Source: Fusarium oxysporum f. sp. lycopersici 4287 (taxonomy: Eukaryota > Ascomycota > Sordariomycetes > Hypocreales > Nectriaceae). From it: a stretch of 53,785 nucleotides of DNA. Below, one piece after another: positions 10,443 through 22,580 of this stretch (its first letter is position 1; every line of letters begins with the position of its first letter). The notes below the pieces were generated by a model that had not been told where the DNA came from, did no database searches, and saw only the letters and a list, made by a program, of their open reading frames with translations. The stretch lies in contig NC_030986.1 in the NCBI RefSeq assembly GCF_000149955.1, positions 6,140,564-6,194,348 on the forward strand. The letters are read 5' to 3'. The position numbers were made by a program, and so were the translations under genes.

Positions 10443-10772
10443 ATGTCAAGAAGTGTCATTGCAAAGGGTTTTATACCTTTCATGCACACGCGACTTGCAA
10501 TATTGCTTGGTTTTTTGGCCGTTCTCGCACTTCTGGGGATGATTCACGACTGCGTCAACATCAACCTAAACCTGCACACTTTTACCGCCGTCGTCAAGTT
10601 CCGTAACACCTTCGCATCATCGACTGCAGATGCCATTTGCGGGGAAACTTCTTTCAAATCGTGGCATACATTTCCGGTCAAGAAGGTAAACTTTGCTTGT
10701 GGTGAAGTCAGGGCCCAAATATGTTACCTCGAGAACAATGTCATCGTTACGACGTTTGCTTCCACAAGATGA
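10443..10772 (+). CDS. Small putative membrane-anchored protein, 109 aa
   Basis: A 109-codon frame from ATG 10443. One hydrophobic segment (LAILLGFLAVLALLGMIHDC, residues about 21-40) fits a signal anchor. The segment after it has four Cys (DAICGETSFKSWHTF, FACGEVRAQICYLEN) and could be extracellular or lumenal. I do not recognise the family. It could be the first exon or a truncated relic of a longer type II membrane enzyme, since the stop comes soon after the Cys-rich part. It sits head to head with the calpain-like gene and they would share a 101-bp promoter region. It is uncertain whether it is expressed. Confidence 0.35.
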   Translation: MSRSVIAKGFIPFMHTRLAILLGFLAVLALLGMIHDCVNINLNLHTFTAVVKFRNTFASSTADAICGETSFKSWHTFPVKKVNFACGEVRAQICYLENNVIVTTFASTR

Positions 10773-12482
10773 AACCATCCTATCGGTGTTGACGCAGAGT
10801 TGATGCTAGATGAAGGCTTGATATTCAGCCCAATGCTGGGAGTGGCATAATTAACTTTAGATGTTGCGCGCAGCATGTGGACCTAACCTTGGTAGTCTAA
10901 AAAGCTTCGTAGCAGACCCGGCGGATAGCAGCGGATATGTGCTCCCCACAAATTCGGATCCGCATTTGCGAAGCTTAATGCAGAGTATCATCAGTAAACT
11001 ACAACATCAGACAGAAGTTGAATTAACTGGCCCAGTTTCAAAGTGCGCATTGGTTCTGACCCGATAAGGCCTTGAAGCGTCAGATCTGTGATGTGCTTTT
11101 ACACTTCAGAACACTGCGGGGACGTTAGCAAGTTGGTCAGTCAAGAGATGGTAAAGGGCACTTTGTGTAAATTGGCTTCTAGCGTCAAGCTCAGGCGGGA
11201 TAGCCGAAGCAAAGCGTGAGATCCCTCACAGAACTATTGGAGTGTGGATTGCGACGGGGCGGGTAATTTTGGAGGCAGTGGAGATAAAATGTACCAATGA
11301 CGAGGCTTTTCTCGAGCGTCTCGAGCGAGTGACATGGCGCTTTTGACTTTGCGTTGAGGCGTGATAAATACTTCCGTAAGAAGTGACGCAGAACCGCATC
11401 AGCGCCGTTACAGGGATTGTTTACTCCGCATTGAATGCCTTTATGGACACGGTAGAAGCCGACTGGTTGCGTCAGGCAGATGCTAAACACCAGAAAATAC
11501 ATTCAAACTATGCGATGGCTAGATAGATAGGGTACGTTGGCCTGGAGCAACTTCTTCCTAATAGAGCTCCACCCTCCTTCATACAGATAGAGAACCCAGG
11601 TACGGCAAATGGCAAGCTTACGGGCATAAGGGAGGACGCTAATCCCCAGAAAGCTCATCAAGGACTAAGCCATTTTTAGCGACACCATCATGGTGTCGTA
11701 ATGAGACATTCATTGACAGCGACATGTTGACAAGCGGATTTGATCCCTGCTTTCTCGCTACTGCAGTAATTGTAGTTTACCATGTCCTGGAACTGAAGTC
11801 TATCCCTTCAATTGTGGAAAGCCTCCAGGAGGGTCACTATGGGGTGACTTCCCACCTAACGTATCTTGCAATGGAAGTCCTCACGGCCTCACAAGCTACG
11901 GATTAAAGACTTTATGTTACTTTTATTCCCTCGCTAATTGTCACACCGATATAGTTACTCACGTATAATTGAAGTACGTGGGGTAATGTCGAGCGCTATA
12001 CCTAATAAAGGCTCGCCACAATGAAAGGGATAGGGCATCATTTGTTGGTTACATGATTTCTCCGTATACTTCCGTCGTGATCTCCTTCAAACCCTTACAA
12101 AGGTATCGTCCCTGGTTTTATATTTTACCCCGTGCCCTATGACTGTCCTGCGAGGCTCATGCGGTTTGCAGCAAGCCAACCTGGTGTTCAATTTCTCCAA
12201 TTGTTCAGTATCCTAGCTTCAACGGCAGAGGCAAACTCTAGCTGTCAGTGGCGGACGAGGGTCGGTCTTGTGAGTAGTCAAGGGCTATTGGATTGATAAC
12301 TGGAACCATGATATCTGTCTCCTCGTTATCTTGCTTCGGCTCAAAGGCGTCCTGTTGCGGGCGAACGTCACTGTCGCTTCGAGCGCGTCCATGTTAGTAT
12401 CCAATTTTAGGGGTCTGATATACTGGCCTACTTCGTCAGCGGTCATATCCTCTGGAAGTTTCACAAAGCCGAGCCTTGCGGT
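10773..12482. other. Intergenic, about 1.7 kb
   Basis: No gene with recognisable features on either strand. Open frames of 60-100 codons exist (for example 11191-11502 minus) but they lack domains and start mostly at non-ATG codons. Confidence 0.4.
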
Positions 12483-12722
12483 TTGTGGCTACGTAAATAC
12501 CTGGAGGATGGAAACTGCTTAAATATTAGAGGTTTTATGGGAAAAGAACCTCTTCATCGTGTAGTGGTGACGGACTACAACAGAGATTATAAGGTGAGTG
12601 CGTTGGTAGAAGCGGGAGCAGATGTAGCCATAAAGGATTTCATGGGGCGTCTGCCCGTCGATCTTGAAAGAGACACAAATGAACACATATTCATATTTCT
12701 GTTAAAGACTTGGCAGAAATAG
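12483..12722 (+). pseudogene. Ankyrin-repeat fragment
   Basis: A 79-codon open stretch without a convincing ATG reads GKEPLHRVVVTDYNRDYKVS, then ALVEAGADVAIKDFMGRLPV and DLE, one and a half ankyrin repeats (G-x-PLH ... LVEAGADV...D..GR.PVDL). No upstream exon with further repeats was found. It is most likely a relic of a longer ankyrin protein, or the last exon of a gene whose other exons I cannot see. Confidence 0.5.
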
Positions 12723-13138
12723 GTTGTAGCAGAGCAATAGAATCAGAATAGGAAATAGAGTTGATGGTCCTCGTAAATCCCAAGAGGAGGAAATTAGAGA
12801 GAAGGAATACATGAGCTGGCCCAGCCGTCTTGGCACTGGTTTGCCAGTATCTATATGCTGGTAGAGGGAGCGCGCTTAAATAGGTTCTCGAGCACTTGTT
12901 CAGTGCTAGCACGCACGTCTTAGCATGAATAGCGAATCGAGTCTGGTATCAAGGTGTTGTTGCTCAAGACAAGATAGAGCGAACAAGTCAAAAGACGGCC
13001 ACTTCGGGAAAGAAAAAATACGTCCAGGGGAGAAACATAGTATACAGGTGAAGCCGCAAAAATAGATCATGGATAGCTACCAAAGCCAATCTTCTCTGTG
13101 CTGGACTTTCCCATCGTGCTTCTGGGGCGGGTGCTGAT
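12723..13138. other. Intergenic, 3' of the PLC gene
   Basis: Nothing recognisable. It likely includes the 3' UTR of the minus-strand PLC gene. Confidence 0.4.
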
Positions 13139-16100
13139 TCAGCTAAAGGCCTTTACGCTCAGGCCCTTGATCCTGCTACCATCTAGGGCGCGGCAGGGTG
13201 CGTCGATCATCATCTTCTCAATCGAATCAACCTTGATCTTGCAGAAGAGCTTTGAGAAAAGGTACTGGTCACCAGCATCGTTGAGAAGAGGTAAGGTGCG
13301 GTAGCCTTGCTTGAGGTTGCTAAGCTTAGCAGTGTAGGTGGCCACTGCCGGTCTGTCATTGTAGTTCTCGCCATCGTTGGAGAGTTTGACAGACCATCGG
13401 ACAAATACCAGGTCGGGTTGTTTCTTCGTGACTTTGAACTTGAAGTGACCATCAAACATTGGGTTGAAGCCGTTATCTCGTACGATATTCGTCCGAAACT
13501 TTTGCGGTGGGTCAAGATCTCGAGGCAAGGCTGACTCATAACTCTTCTCCCGTTTATCACTGGCGTGGAAGACCTCGACCTCGACGTACGGGTTCATCGC
13601 CTTGTTGGCGGGGAGGCTGGCCGGTCGCATAAGCCGTTGTGCCGAGATGACAGCGATGGTGAATGAAACAACACTGCGCTCCTTCTTGCCCCCAGGAAGT
13701 TCGGGGTTGTATGGGAGCACTTGGATGTCCAGTAGCTCCGCAGGTTTAAGCACGTAGCCCGAGAAGTCCTGCCCACCGTCAAACATGGCGCGGTTGATCT
13801 GCATACCCAAGTCGAAGGTCTGCCAGTTGAGCGCAACCATCTGGATTCCGCGGCGCCAGTACAGGAGGGGATCAAAGTTGTTGGAGGTGATTCTGGTGCG
13901 ATCAGGGTAAACTCGCATCATGTAGCGCAGGTTGTGGAGGTCGACTGCTATCTTCTGTTCCTTGGCGCGAAAGTGCTTGGCAAAGCTCGACTCCATGAAG
14001 GAGAAGATGTGGTTGTATTGCTTCGCCTCGGCAGTGTCAAAGCCAGCATAATTGACACCGGAACAGTAGACGCCAAGATCACCAAGCTCTTTAACAATCT
14101 TGGTAGACGTCTTTCGTGAGTTTCGCTCCCCGCCGCTGTCATTGTCGCTGGCGCTTCTACTCGCCCTAGCTTGCACCCCACCTTCAGTAATTGTGTTGAC
14201 ACGAGTCTTTCTCACCGGTCGACGACAAGAAGGGCTAGGGCTACGCATGAGGCTCTGAGGAAGCGACTGCGAAGGCATCAACATGGCGGCATCAGTCTCG
14301 GAACGAGTCAGTGGTGAGTTGAGGCTGTTGCCTCGTCGGCGGCAGCGGAAATTGCTGGCAGGAGGCTCCTGCTTGATCTGCGGCTTCTTGACCTTGATGA
14401 GGATGCGTTCCATGAGCTCAGAGGGTGAAGGCAGTTTGTCATAGCAGTCTTCCAACGTCTCAGTGACCAGTCGAGAGCCGAAGGCCTCCTTTATAATGTT
14501 GACCATGATGGCTTGCTGATTAGGGTTGCAATGAACCTCGAGGGAGATCCAGAGAGGGAACCTCGACTTAACAAAGGCGTACTTACTGATCGTCGCTATG
14601 ACCTCACGGAAACTAATCGAGGTCGTAAGGGTGCGACCGTGGTTGACCTCGGGCTGCCCAGAGTTGCCATCCCAGCAGTCAATCTCGACACAGCGGCAGC
14701 CTCGAATAAGAACCGAGATGTAGCCCTCGACGCTGGACTGACCGGCTACCTGTCGACCAAGGAGGTAGGTGTTGTGGGAGCTAGAGATGATATATTCGTT
14801 CATGGGGGCGGTCAAGAGTGTAGTTTTGAGGCTCCGGTATAATCGCTGAGTTTGTCTCAGATGTCAGGTACCTCACAAAGGCGGCTTCGGACATGACCAG
14901 CATGTCATAAGCCGCATCGGAGGTCTCGACTGCATCAGGTCGGCATCGGCGGCTGAGGTAGGCAAATTGCTTCTCCCACATAGAAAGGTTAGAATCAACG
15001 TCCTCCCCTTGGATATCGCGGAGGAAAGCTAGAAACTCTGGAAAGGTCATGCCAATCTCAGGTTTAGCGGCAATGCTGCGATTGATTCGCTGAACATCGT
15101 GCCTCTGCTTCATCAGGCGGATGAAACCCCTGAACTCGGTAAAGTTGAGCTTCTCACGTCGTCGGACATCGGATAGGCGGAAGTTGGTCTGCAGGGTCCA
15201 CTGGGAGGTGTAAATATGAAGGCAGTCTGGCAAACATGCTTGACAATCCGGCTATGTCCAATTCCTCCTGCTCAGGATCACGGGGCTGGATTACCGAACG
15301 TCCCATGGTCATCTCAGTTCTGCCAATACTGGGCCTATGGCTCTATCGTCGAAGGCCATGAGAGAGGTCATTGATCCCTGCCGGTAAGTCAATGTAGCCT
15401 CGAGGAACCCAGTCCAGCGTTTCAAGACTTCCTCATTATCGGTGACAATGTGCAGAAGCTTGGTCCTTGAGTTGCATTGGACGGTATAGATAATGGTGAA
15501 CCAGGTAACCGCACACGATTCGGACATTCCAAAGTCAAGGCAGTATTGTTGAGTATCAGGACCAGTTCGGATCTCTTTGATCTCATCGACGTGTAAGGAC
15601 TTATGTGGGCGAGCAGGGTCCCACGAGAGCTTGTTGGATTCGGTCTCATATATAAGATTCACCCGTCTCGCGCGACTTCTCCTGGACACCTTGAGAACTT
15701 CACAACCATTCCGAAGCTCGGCCGGCAACACGGGTCCTGCCTTGGCATTGCCACTTCCATTAATTGAACCGGCAGCGTCATTGCTGCTTGATGAGTGAGT
15801 GGCTCCGTCGAGGCCAAAGAGAGATATGTTGCCATCCGGAACCGGGTCAGCCTCCTCGTCAGTGTCAGTCACGGCGTTATACTCTGGCGGCCGTGGCGGG
15901 GCAGTGGCGTTGCTGTTACTCCGACAGCGCAAGATGCTGGGACCGATACTACCGTTCCGGTTAGCAGGGGCTGCCGAAGATTGTTGTCTGCTGCTGGCAA
16001 ACCGATGGGCGCGATTCGAGAAGCGACGAATCAAGTTGCTACTCTTAGGCGAGGCCTCGGGCATTGCGCTGGGGTTGCAGCTAGACAAGCTTCGATCTAG

Positions 16101-16388
16101 TAAGTCGTTGCTCGTCTTGCGAGATAGGATAGACTCCGGCAGCTGAAAGTTGTAGGGGTACGGGTCCTCATTCCTACCGTGCATGGGTTTAGACGACGGT
16201 TGGACTGAGGAACTCGTAGTCAGAACGACGGTATCGGGTGATATTATGGGCGATCCTTCTTGTGAGTGGGAGGCTGCTTTGGAGGCGCTGATAGCCGATA
16301 CCGGGACCCTCGAGGGCTGAATGGGTGAGCGGGTCGTTAAAACCCGGCCAGGGTAAGAGCTTGGCAACTGGGCCGATAGAGAGATCAT
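13139..16388 (-). CDS. plc1: Phosphoinositide-specific phospholipase C, delta type, reading frame interrupted
   Basis: Hydrolyses PIP2 to IP3 and diacylglycerol (family knowledge). From ATG 16388: a Ser-rich N-terminal extension, a PH-like domain (about 15.72-15.36 kb; ELRNGCEVLKVSRRSRARRV ... WTGFLEATLTY), an EF-hand-like region (15233-14830; LNFTEFRGFIRLMKQR, MTFPEFLAFLRD), an X domain (EYIISSSHNTYLLGRQVAG, VEIDCWDG, VNHGRTLTTS, ISLEVHCNP), a Ser/Arg-rich linker, a Y domain (VYCSGVNYAGFDTAEAKQYN, NNFDPLLYWRRGIQMVALNW) and a C2 domain. Catalytic His, Glu and Asp positions of the X domain are present. The frame breaks at two places. Near 15320-15225 the PLC-like peptides AFDDRAI, YWQN, EELDIAGL and LHIYTSQW lie in successively shifted frames; alternatively a 78-nt intron (15252-15329) would bypass this. 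At 14804-14808 a run of five C on the coding strand shifts YTLDRP out of frame with MNEYIISSSHN. It could be a real gene with sequence errors or a recent pseudogene. Confidence 0.8.
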
Positions 16389-19300
16389 GTCTACACATAG
16401 TTAAAGTGTGAGGGGGAGCAGGATGTGATATGGCTAGGGGTCTGGGTTGGAAGGAGTCATGGCTGTGTGCTTGTGGTGGTGACCGCACTATGTGAGTAAA
16501 ACCAGGGCGCATCTGAAGGTTGCGTCGATATATACAGGAGATTAGTAAGTGGGATGAGCCATGGTGGAACGCGCCGGAGAGAAAGAGGGGGGGGGGGCCG
16601 CAATTGCAGAAGATACAGTTGCAGAGGCTGATCTCTTCGTGGAGTAGCCGTAGCCGACCTTCTGGGGCCGACACTAAACGGAACGCCGCGGGAGTAGGGC
16701 TGGAGTCCGAGAAAGGGCGTGAGCGTAGGCATGGTGGATGAACGGACGAAGGTATCACCATACATGCAAGGACGGCTGCAGCACGAGATCGCCGTGAAGT
16801 GGGCCGCAGATCCCGGCTGGTCAAACCGCCACCATAAATTCCCTGTCCTACTCGTCCATAACCAAATAAAACCCACCTTCCTGATCACTAGGGCCATCAA
16901 CCCCGCATACTGAATACGACGCCGTCGTCGCAGATAGAAGGTATCAATTCGCCCAGAAGTGCTGGATACCCTTGCGACCGCACGTGGCAAACGTCAACCC
17001 GGATCGGGAATCGCACAACGGCTCGAGTGAATACAGACATGCATGGGCCATGGGCCTAGGATACCCCTCCATAGGATTTTGAAATTACGTTGCACTTTAT
17101 TGCAGACAATGAATGGTCACCGCCAACCAACTCCTCTGCGTACGAACCTACAAGGGCCAGGGCTGCAAATAAATCTACTGAATGCAGGGTCTGTCGGGAT
17201 CTACCCGCTGTATCAAAGTACAAAAGTTAGGGGGCCCCCATACCTAGATACAGAGACAATTGGGCCTATATTCATCCATGTTACATCTGACACGGTCCAT
17301 TCCACGAGGCTGGTCGGCTAGTGGATTATTCATCTATCAATTCCCTTCGAAGCGGTCGTGGAGTGGATGGATTGATTTGCAACCCTGACAAGGGCGTAGA
17401 CCAGTCACCGTACCACCTCCGTACTGCCTCCGTCCAAAAAGACGTCGCTCAGCGGCACTCCGAGATGCTTGCACATCGGATATGTATTGTCGCGACCTCT
17501 TCCTCATATACAAGTGACCAACATGTCCTCAAAGGATTAGAATAACAGGTCGTCCACTTAGCACTATGCAGCAGTTGCTGCATTCTTGGCTTCCCCGCCT
17601 GCTTCTTAGATATCCTGCGCAATAACCCTCTTCGCCCCCTTTAAGATATAATTGACGTTCTCCTACTCTTCCCTTCCTGGCTATCAAGCTTTTAGAGTGA
17701 TTAATGGCCCCAACAGCTGTATTTTGGTATACCAATAATGTAAGGACAGACAGCAAGGGTCCTCTATGAGGCCTGAAAGGGAGACCCTGACTTTAAACTC
17801 CTATACTTGGGAAAAGTATAGTCACAATAGCCAGCATTAATGTTCGGGGAACGAAATATTTCTAAATTTTACCAATTTTAACATCGTTTAACTGCGACAC
17901 TGAATTAAATGGCCCCCGCTAATTAGGCTATCCTCAATATCGTCCTCAGCTGCAGTCCGGAACATAAATCCGTCAAATGGTTGTTTCCAATGCATCCAAA
18001 GAATTTAGGCGAGGGTAGACGCCGTAAATTGTCCAAGTAAACTCGCAGTTAACTCGATATCTTGTTCTTCTCGGATGTAGCTAAACGGCTAAACGTGATC
18101 CAGATGGCGTCAAGCCCCTTACCCATAATATTTTCCATGATGATGTACTCGGGGTGGCGTATCTATCATTATCAATCATTATAAGAAGAGCATTGAAATG
18201 ACATGACTGCTGGGTAAGCAAGACCATGATGATACTGATCATTGAGGGGGAAGGAATGAAATGATAATGATTAAAATGTTTCGATGAATGGAGTATCCCG
18301 GCGGACCTTAGATACCCTATACTACGCAGCATGAACTGCTTCTTCCACCACTGGTTCCTTTAGTAATCCGTCATAATCGTCCAGCAAGCCTATCTTTAAC
18401 TAGGATCTCACTATTTTGCGTTATTGCAATCGGTTTCCGCCTGCAGACGACGGCGTTTCGCCGACACATGTGTGAACACCTCGCATTCGCATTCGAGGCA
18501 CAGAGAGAATGTCTGTGACAATCAGCTTAAGGCGTGGGTATTCATACCTCTTATTGAACTAGTATAAGAACGAGCCACAGACTTTCTCCAGGGGATTGGC
18601 GAGGCGTAGGCAGGGTAATATCTGGCTCTTCAATCTAAACGAGCCTAAATCGGCTATTTAGATATCGCAGTAACAGTGGAGTGACGAAATTGAGGCTTGC
18701 CAGAAACAAGTAGATAGCCGTAGTCACCGGAATCCTAGGTACTTATACCTAGCAGGGATGCACCCGCCTGTTCATTTCATTTTCGTCCATTTAATGCAAT
18801 GATCGTTATGTCAGGCAGGGCATCAATAAATTGATTGCAGTGATTATTATCGATTATTTGTCAATAAGCCAATCAGTATTAATGAATGATGCGCTAGCCT
18901 GGATGTACTTCATTCTTCGTCCCTCAGCATTCGCTTCAAGGCTAGAGTGCGAACACCTCTGGTACGGAAGCTGTGCCTGTTTCCCGGACAAAGCGCACAT
19001 TCTCGCTGTCTATGAGGCTGATGTTTAGCCCGTACTTAATAATGTAATAGTTGCTAAAACGAACGATGCGCTGACCCCTATGCTCTTGAAGAACCTCTCC
19101 ATTGAAAGAGGCATACTCAGACCTACCTCACCCTATAATCAACGTCACGACGGAATGTGTAAAGAAGAGCTGTAGTATGAAAATGAGGAATGGGATGTAA
19201 TTAGAAATTAATAAACGCTTCTATAATATAGAGTAATTACTCCTTACTGCTGCTGTATCTCCTCCTACACGATTCCGTTGCCAATGTGGTTGCTTAGAAC

Positions 19301-19458
19301 ACAATCTTCGGCAGTTTTCTTGGAATAAATATGATCCTGCCCGTAGGTTAGACTGGGAAGGCGTATGGGGAGATGGTCGTACTCCTCATGCGAAAAGCGC
19401 AAGCTAGAGACGAGAGCTGAACGACGCGCGACTCTCATCCTCTCGTCCCCCAGGGCGC
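16389..19458. other. Intergenic, about 3.1 kb, upstream of PLC
   Basis: No supported gene. It includes an 11-G run (16587-16597) and, from about 17.6 to 19.3 kb, lower-GC sequence with many stops in all frames. Minus-strand frames overlapping the PLC start (16189-16990) appear to be chance frames in GC-rich DNA. Confidence 0.4.
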
Positions 19459-19896
19459 CTAGAGCCGGCCCTCACTACGGTCACTGAAGGCTCCGGACAC
19501 GATTTTCTCGGAGGATCCTTTTGGAAGGTGCCCGGCCTGGTCTTTCTTATCATCCCGGTAATTCTTGAGGGCGGAGTGGATAGTCTGAAAGAGCTGAGAC
19601 GTCTGACGAGTCTGCTCGTCTATCCGTTGTCGATGTTGGGAATTCAGTTTCTGGAGCATCTCGATTTTGTTTTCTTTCTCGACCATGGAGCGCCGCAGTG
19701 CATCATTCTCCCTGCGCAGCTTAAGAATCTCTTGTTTGAGGGACGTAAGGATGCCACCTCCTGGCTTGGCCTGCTGACTGATATGGCCGAGTGGGTGCCT
19801 CTGAGAGGGCGGTTGGAATGGGGCGACTACTGCCTGGGGAGACACCTGGTCCTGAAGGGACAGAGGAGGTAAGGATGGTAGCTGCTTCTCGTACAT
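19459..19896 (-). CDS. Coiled-coil protein, 145 aa
   Basis: Starts at ATG 19896 (MYEKQLPSLPPLSLQDQ); the frame is open upstream to 19950 only through non-ATG codons. A Pro/Gln-rich N-terminus is followed by a clear coiled coil over about residues 52-120 (SLKQEILKLRRENDALRRSM, then ENKIEMLQKLNSQHRQRIDE). The C-terminus is polar. Family not recognised. The heptad pattern and charged composition argue for a real protein. A further upstream exon cannot be excluded. Confidence 0.55.
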   Translation of the reverse strand: MYEKQLPSLPPLSLQDQVSPQAVVAPFQPPSQRHPLGHISQQAKPGGGILTSLKQEILKLRRENDALRRSMVEKENKIEMLQKLNSQHRQRIDEQTRQTSQLFQTIHSALKNYRDDKKDQAGHLPKGSSEKIVSGAFSDRSEGRL

Positions 19897-22580
19897 AGCC
19901 AGGAAGAATGTGGTATAGGTAACTAAGTTCGTTTGGGTTTGGAAGGCCACACTTTATATGTGTATAAGATGAAAACTTTGAATAAGTTATAACAAGAAAA
20001 GCGGTCGGAGGATTTAGAAATCAGACTGGCGACGAGGAGACTGGCGGAGTTTTCTTTAGACCGTGTGCCCTGCCTTTCTAGACTGGAGCAGCGTGAGGAG
20101 GGTTCCTATGGGGCTTGTACTCCCGGGCGAAACAAATTTCCATTGCATGGGCCGGGTGCGCTGCCAAATCACGCCAGGATGTCCTCAGGATGCCCTCCCC
20201 CGGTAGCCCTGCGGATCTGCGCATCAGTTCGAGGACCAGGGGTGGGGGGAAGATGACTAACGGTTGGCAAGATGTTCACTGGCCCGTGCTCGGCATTAGT
20301 TTTGCTTGTTATTTATCAACTTGGATGATGAAAAAAGTAGAATATTTGTGATGGCTTTCTGATATATAGAAAGATGAATGAAGTTTGAGAATGGCAATTG
20401 TGCTTGGAACACCGACGGAGCTTCCCTCCCCATGCTTACGCGGGAGCATTCTTAGACTGTGAGGACCGGGGTATCATAAGCCACTGGACCAATTCATAAA
20501 GGATTCAGTTCATCTCGCGGCAGACTGAAGACGCGATCCTGCGTCTCGTCATATGCGTATCACTGGTTGTGGCTGTCCAGCTTGTCACACTGTAGCACCT
20601 GGCGGAGAATAGTAGAATTATACGGGCCTCCCGTCCATGTTTTGGCGATCCGATAGCTTCTTAGGGGATTGACATAAACGCAGGTGAAGTGGAAGAAGGC
20701 GGGCTTGCCTGGGGCATTTGTCTCTCGCAGGTGTGGCTGTTTAATGAAACGTGCACGGACAGGCTGCCGGTTTCACTGATTGGCCATTCTTACGAGTTGC
20801 TGATTTCGTCTCTTGGTTCAACGGTGCGCACGGCCTCAACGACCTCCTAGCCCTCCTCGGCAGCAAGCGCGCCCCGCTCCGCCTTGTCGATTCGACCCTT
20901 GTCAGCACGACAAATGTCTCCACGTCTCTATTTCTCCGCGACTCCCACCAAGCGAGGCCGCTGACTCAGTCTAGCCTGCTCAATACTTGCCACATACCCC
21001 CAAGCAATGATGATCGAGCTTACCTCTTCGCCCAGGAAACGTGATAGAATGAATGATAATTGCGCGAGGGCGACAACGCCTTATACGAAGACGTAACCAA
21101 GTTGCCCCTAGGACGCCGATATCTACATTGTCAAGCGCCGAAACCATCGGCACTATGGCTACTACTCCACTGACGACCCTTCTTTTCTAACTCCTGCTGC
21201 TGAGCTGCCCCTTTTAACTTTGCTTTTGGCTGATGGTTAATAGCCCTCAGATAAAACACTAGCTGAACGCTAGTACAGGCTAGCCGCATCGGGCCTCTCT
21301 AGTTTTCACTTACATGCGGCCCGGTAAGACTCGTTATCTGCGAATGATTCTGTCGCAGGTACTGATAGGCCGTGAAGATGAAATAAGCGCTTAATTTTCT
21401 ATCTAAAGGAGTGACGAGAGTCGGTCTTTTATACCTGTATAACCCTAACTCTGCCGATCTCATAGGCAGCAGGCTGTTGCCTGATGGAAGTTGTGATGTA
21501 GCGTTCACGCTGACCGTGAAGCTATTCACGATGGTTATGATCCTTGCTCCTGACAGATTCCTCCTTGTGACGCCAGCCGCTTGCCTGCTGCTCCTCGTCC
21601 AGTCTTCAGCTCTCACCGCCCTCATCCAGCTGCCTTTTTTGCTTGCCACTGTGTTATCAGCTGCTTCAGCAGCAGTAGTAATATTAACATTACATGGCCT
21701 TCGACTGCAGGTATACCGGCCTATCCAATGTTCTGAATACAGGGGGGAACTGTGCGCGTGGCCCTGGATGAAAAACCTGTACTCCAACGCCTTCCCGCTG
21801 CTCGCGATACCTTCATACACCCAGCTTAGCCTCTCCGCTAGGCGCCGATGGCCGTGGGTAGACCGTGTGAGCCGCCATTTAGCTCTCTTTCCTCCTCCTC
21901 AATTTCGCATTTATCAACTAGGCGCACCGCCAGCCGGTACATATGCTGCATGATCGACATGATCATGACGCTTGGGGTGTCAACTTTACCGTAATGACCC
22001 CATCACACTTTGTTCTGGTCAACCAATCATGCTTTGGGACTGACAGAGGCCCTTGGGCAGGGACCAGTGTGATTTTACCACTTGTGGGCCGACGACGTGG
22101 CGCTAAACTTTTGTGCTAATCTAAATCCGCCCGCCGAATACACACTGCGTAAAAAGAATTTAATCATAGCGTGAGGTTCTAGGTTTACAACCTGCGCGCG
22201 ATCAGTCTCGTATGTCCTCCTATCCTTCACCACGACCGTGTAAAACGATAGACATGGTGCAAAATCAAGCCACTGGTGGTATCATAAAGGAAGCGGGTAG
22301 AGAGAACTATCAGTAGGTGACGACTGGATTGACCACATGTCTGATGCAAGCTCTTGCTTCCTGTCACTCATCCAAGAGCGGACGTAGCGAATGAGGAGCC
22401 CGTGGTCCTCAATACATCCAGGACCCATTGGGGCGCGCTACCTCATTTTTATTTTTTGTGGGGCCCACACGACATCTGTCATGCACCTGGTCTCATTGGT
22501 CCGGAATCGTTGCTCTGTCCCTCTGACGATGGTTGGGCAACACCTCCGTTGCAAAATCAACCCATTGTAGTATCAGAACC
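19897..22580. other. Intergenic, about 2.7 kb
   Basis: Open frames up to 180 codons occur on both strands at 21.3-21.95 kb, but they overlap each other, start at non-ATG codons and show no domain. I do not support any as a gene. Confidence 0.4.

Noticed and set aside
14831..14870. A 40-nt intron to repair the PLC frame before the X domain
   Set aside because: Shorter than normal fungal introns, and it would delete residues (RYLTSETNS, YTLDRP) that match the family in sequence and spacing.
16189..16990. Minus-strand frames of 211 and 177 codons upstream of PLC
   Set aside because: They overlap the PLC N-terminus in other frames, start without ATG and have no recognisable content.
21299..21953. 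Overlapping open frames of 173 and 180 codons on opposite strands
   Set aside because: The plus-strand frame starts at GTG, both lack domains, and they mirror each other, so chance is more likely.
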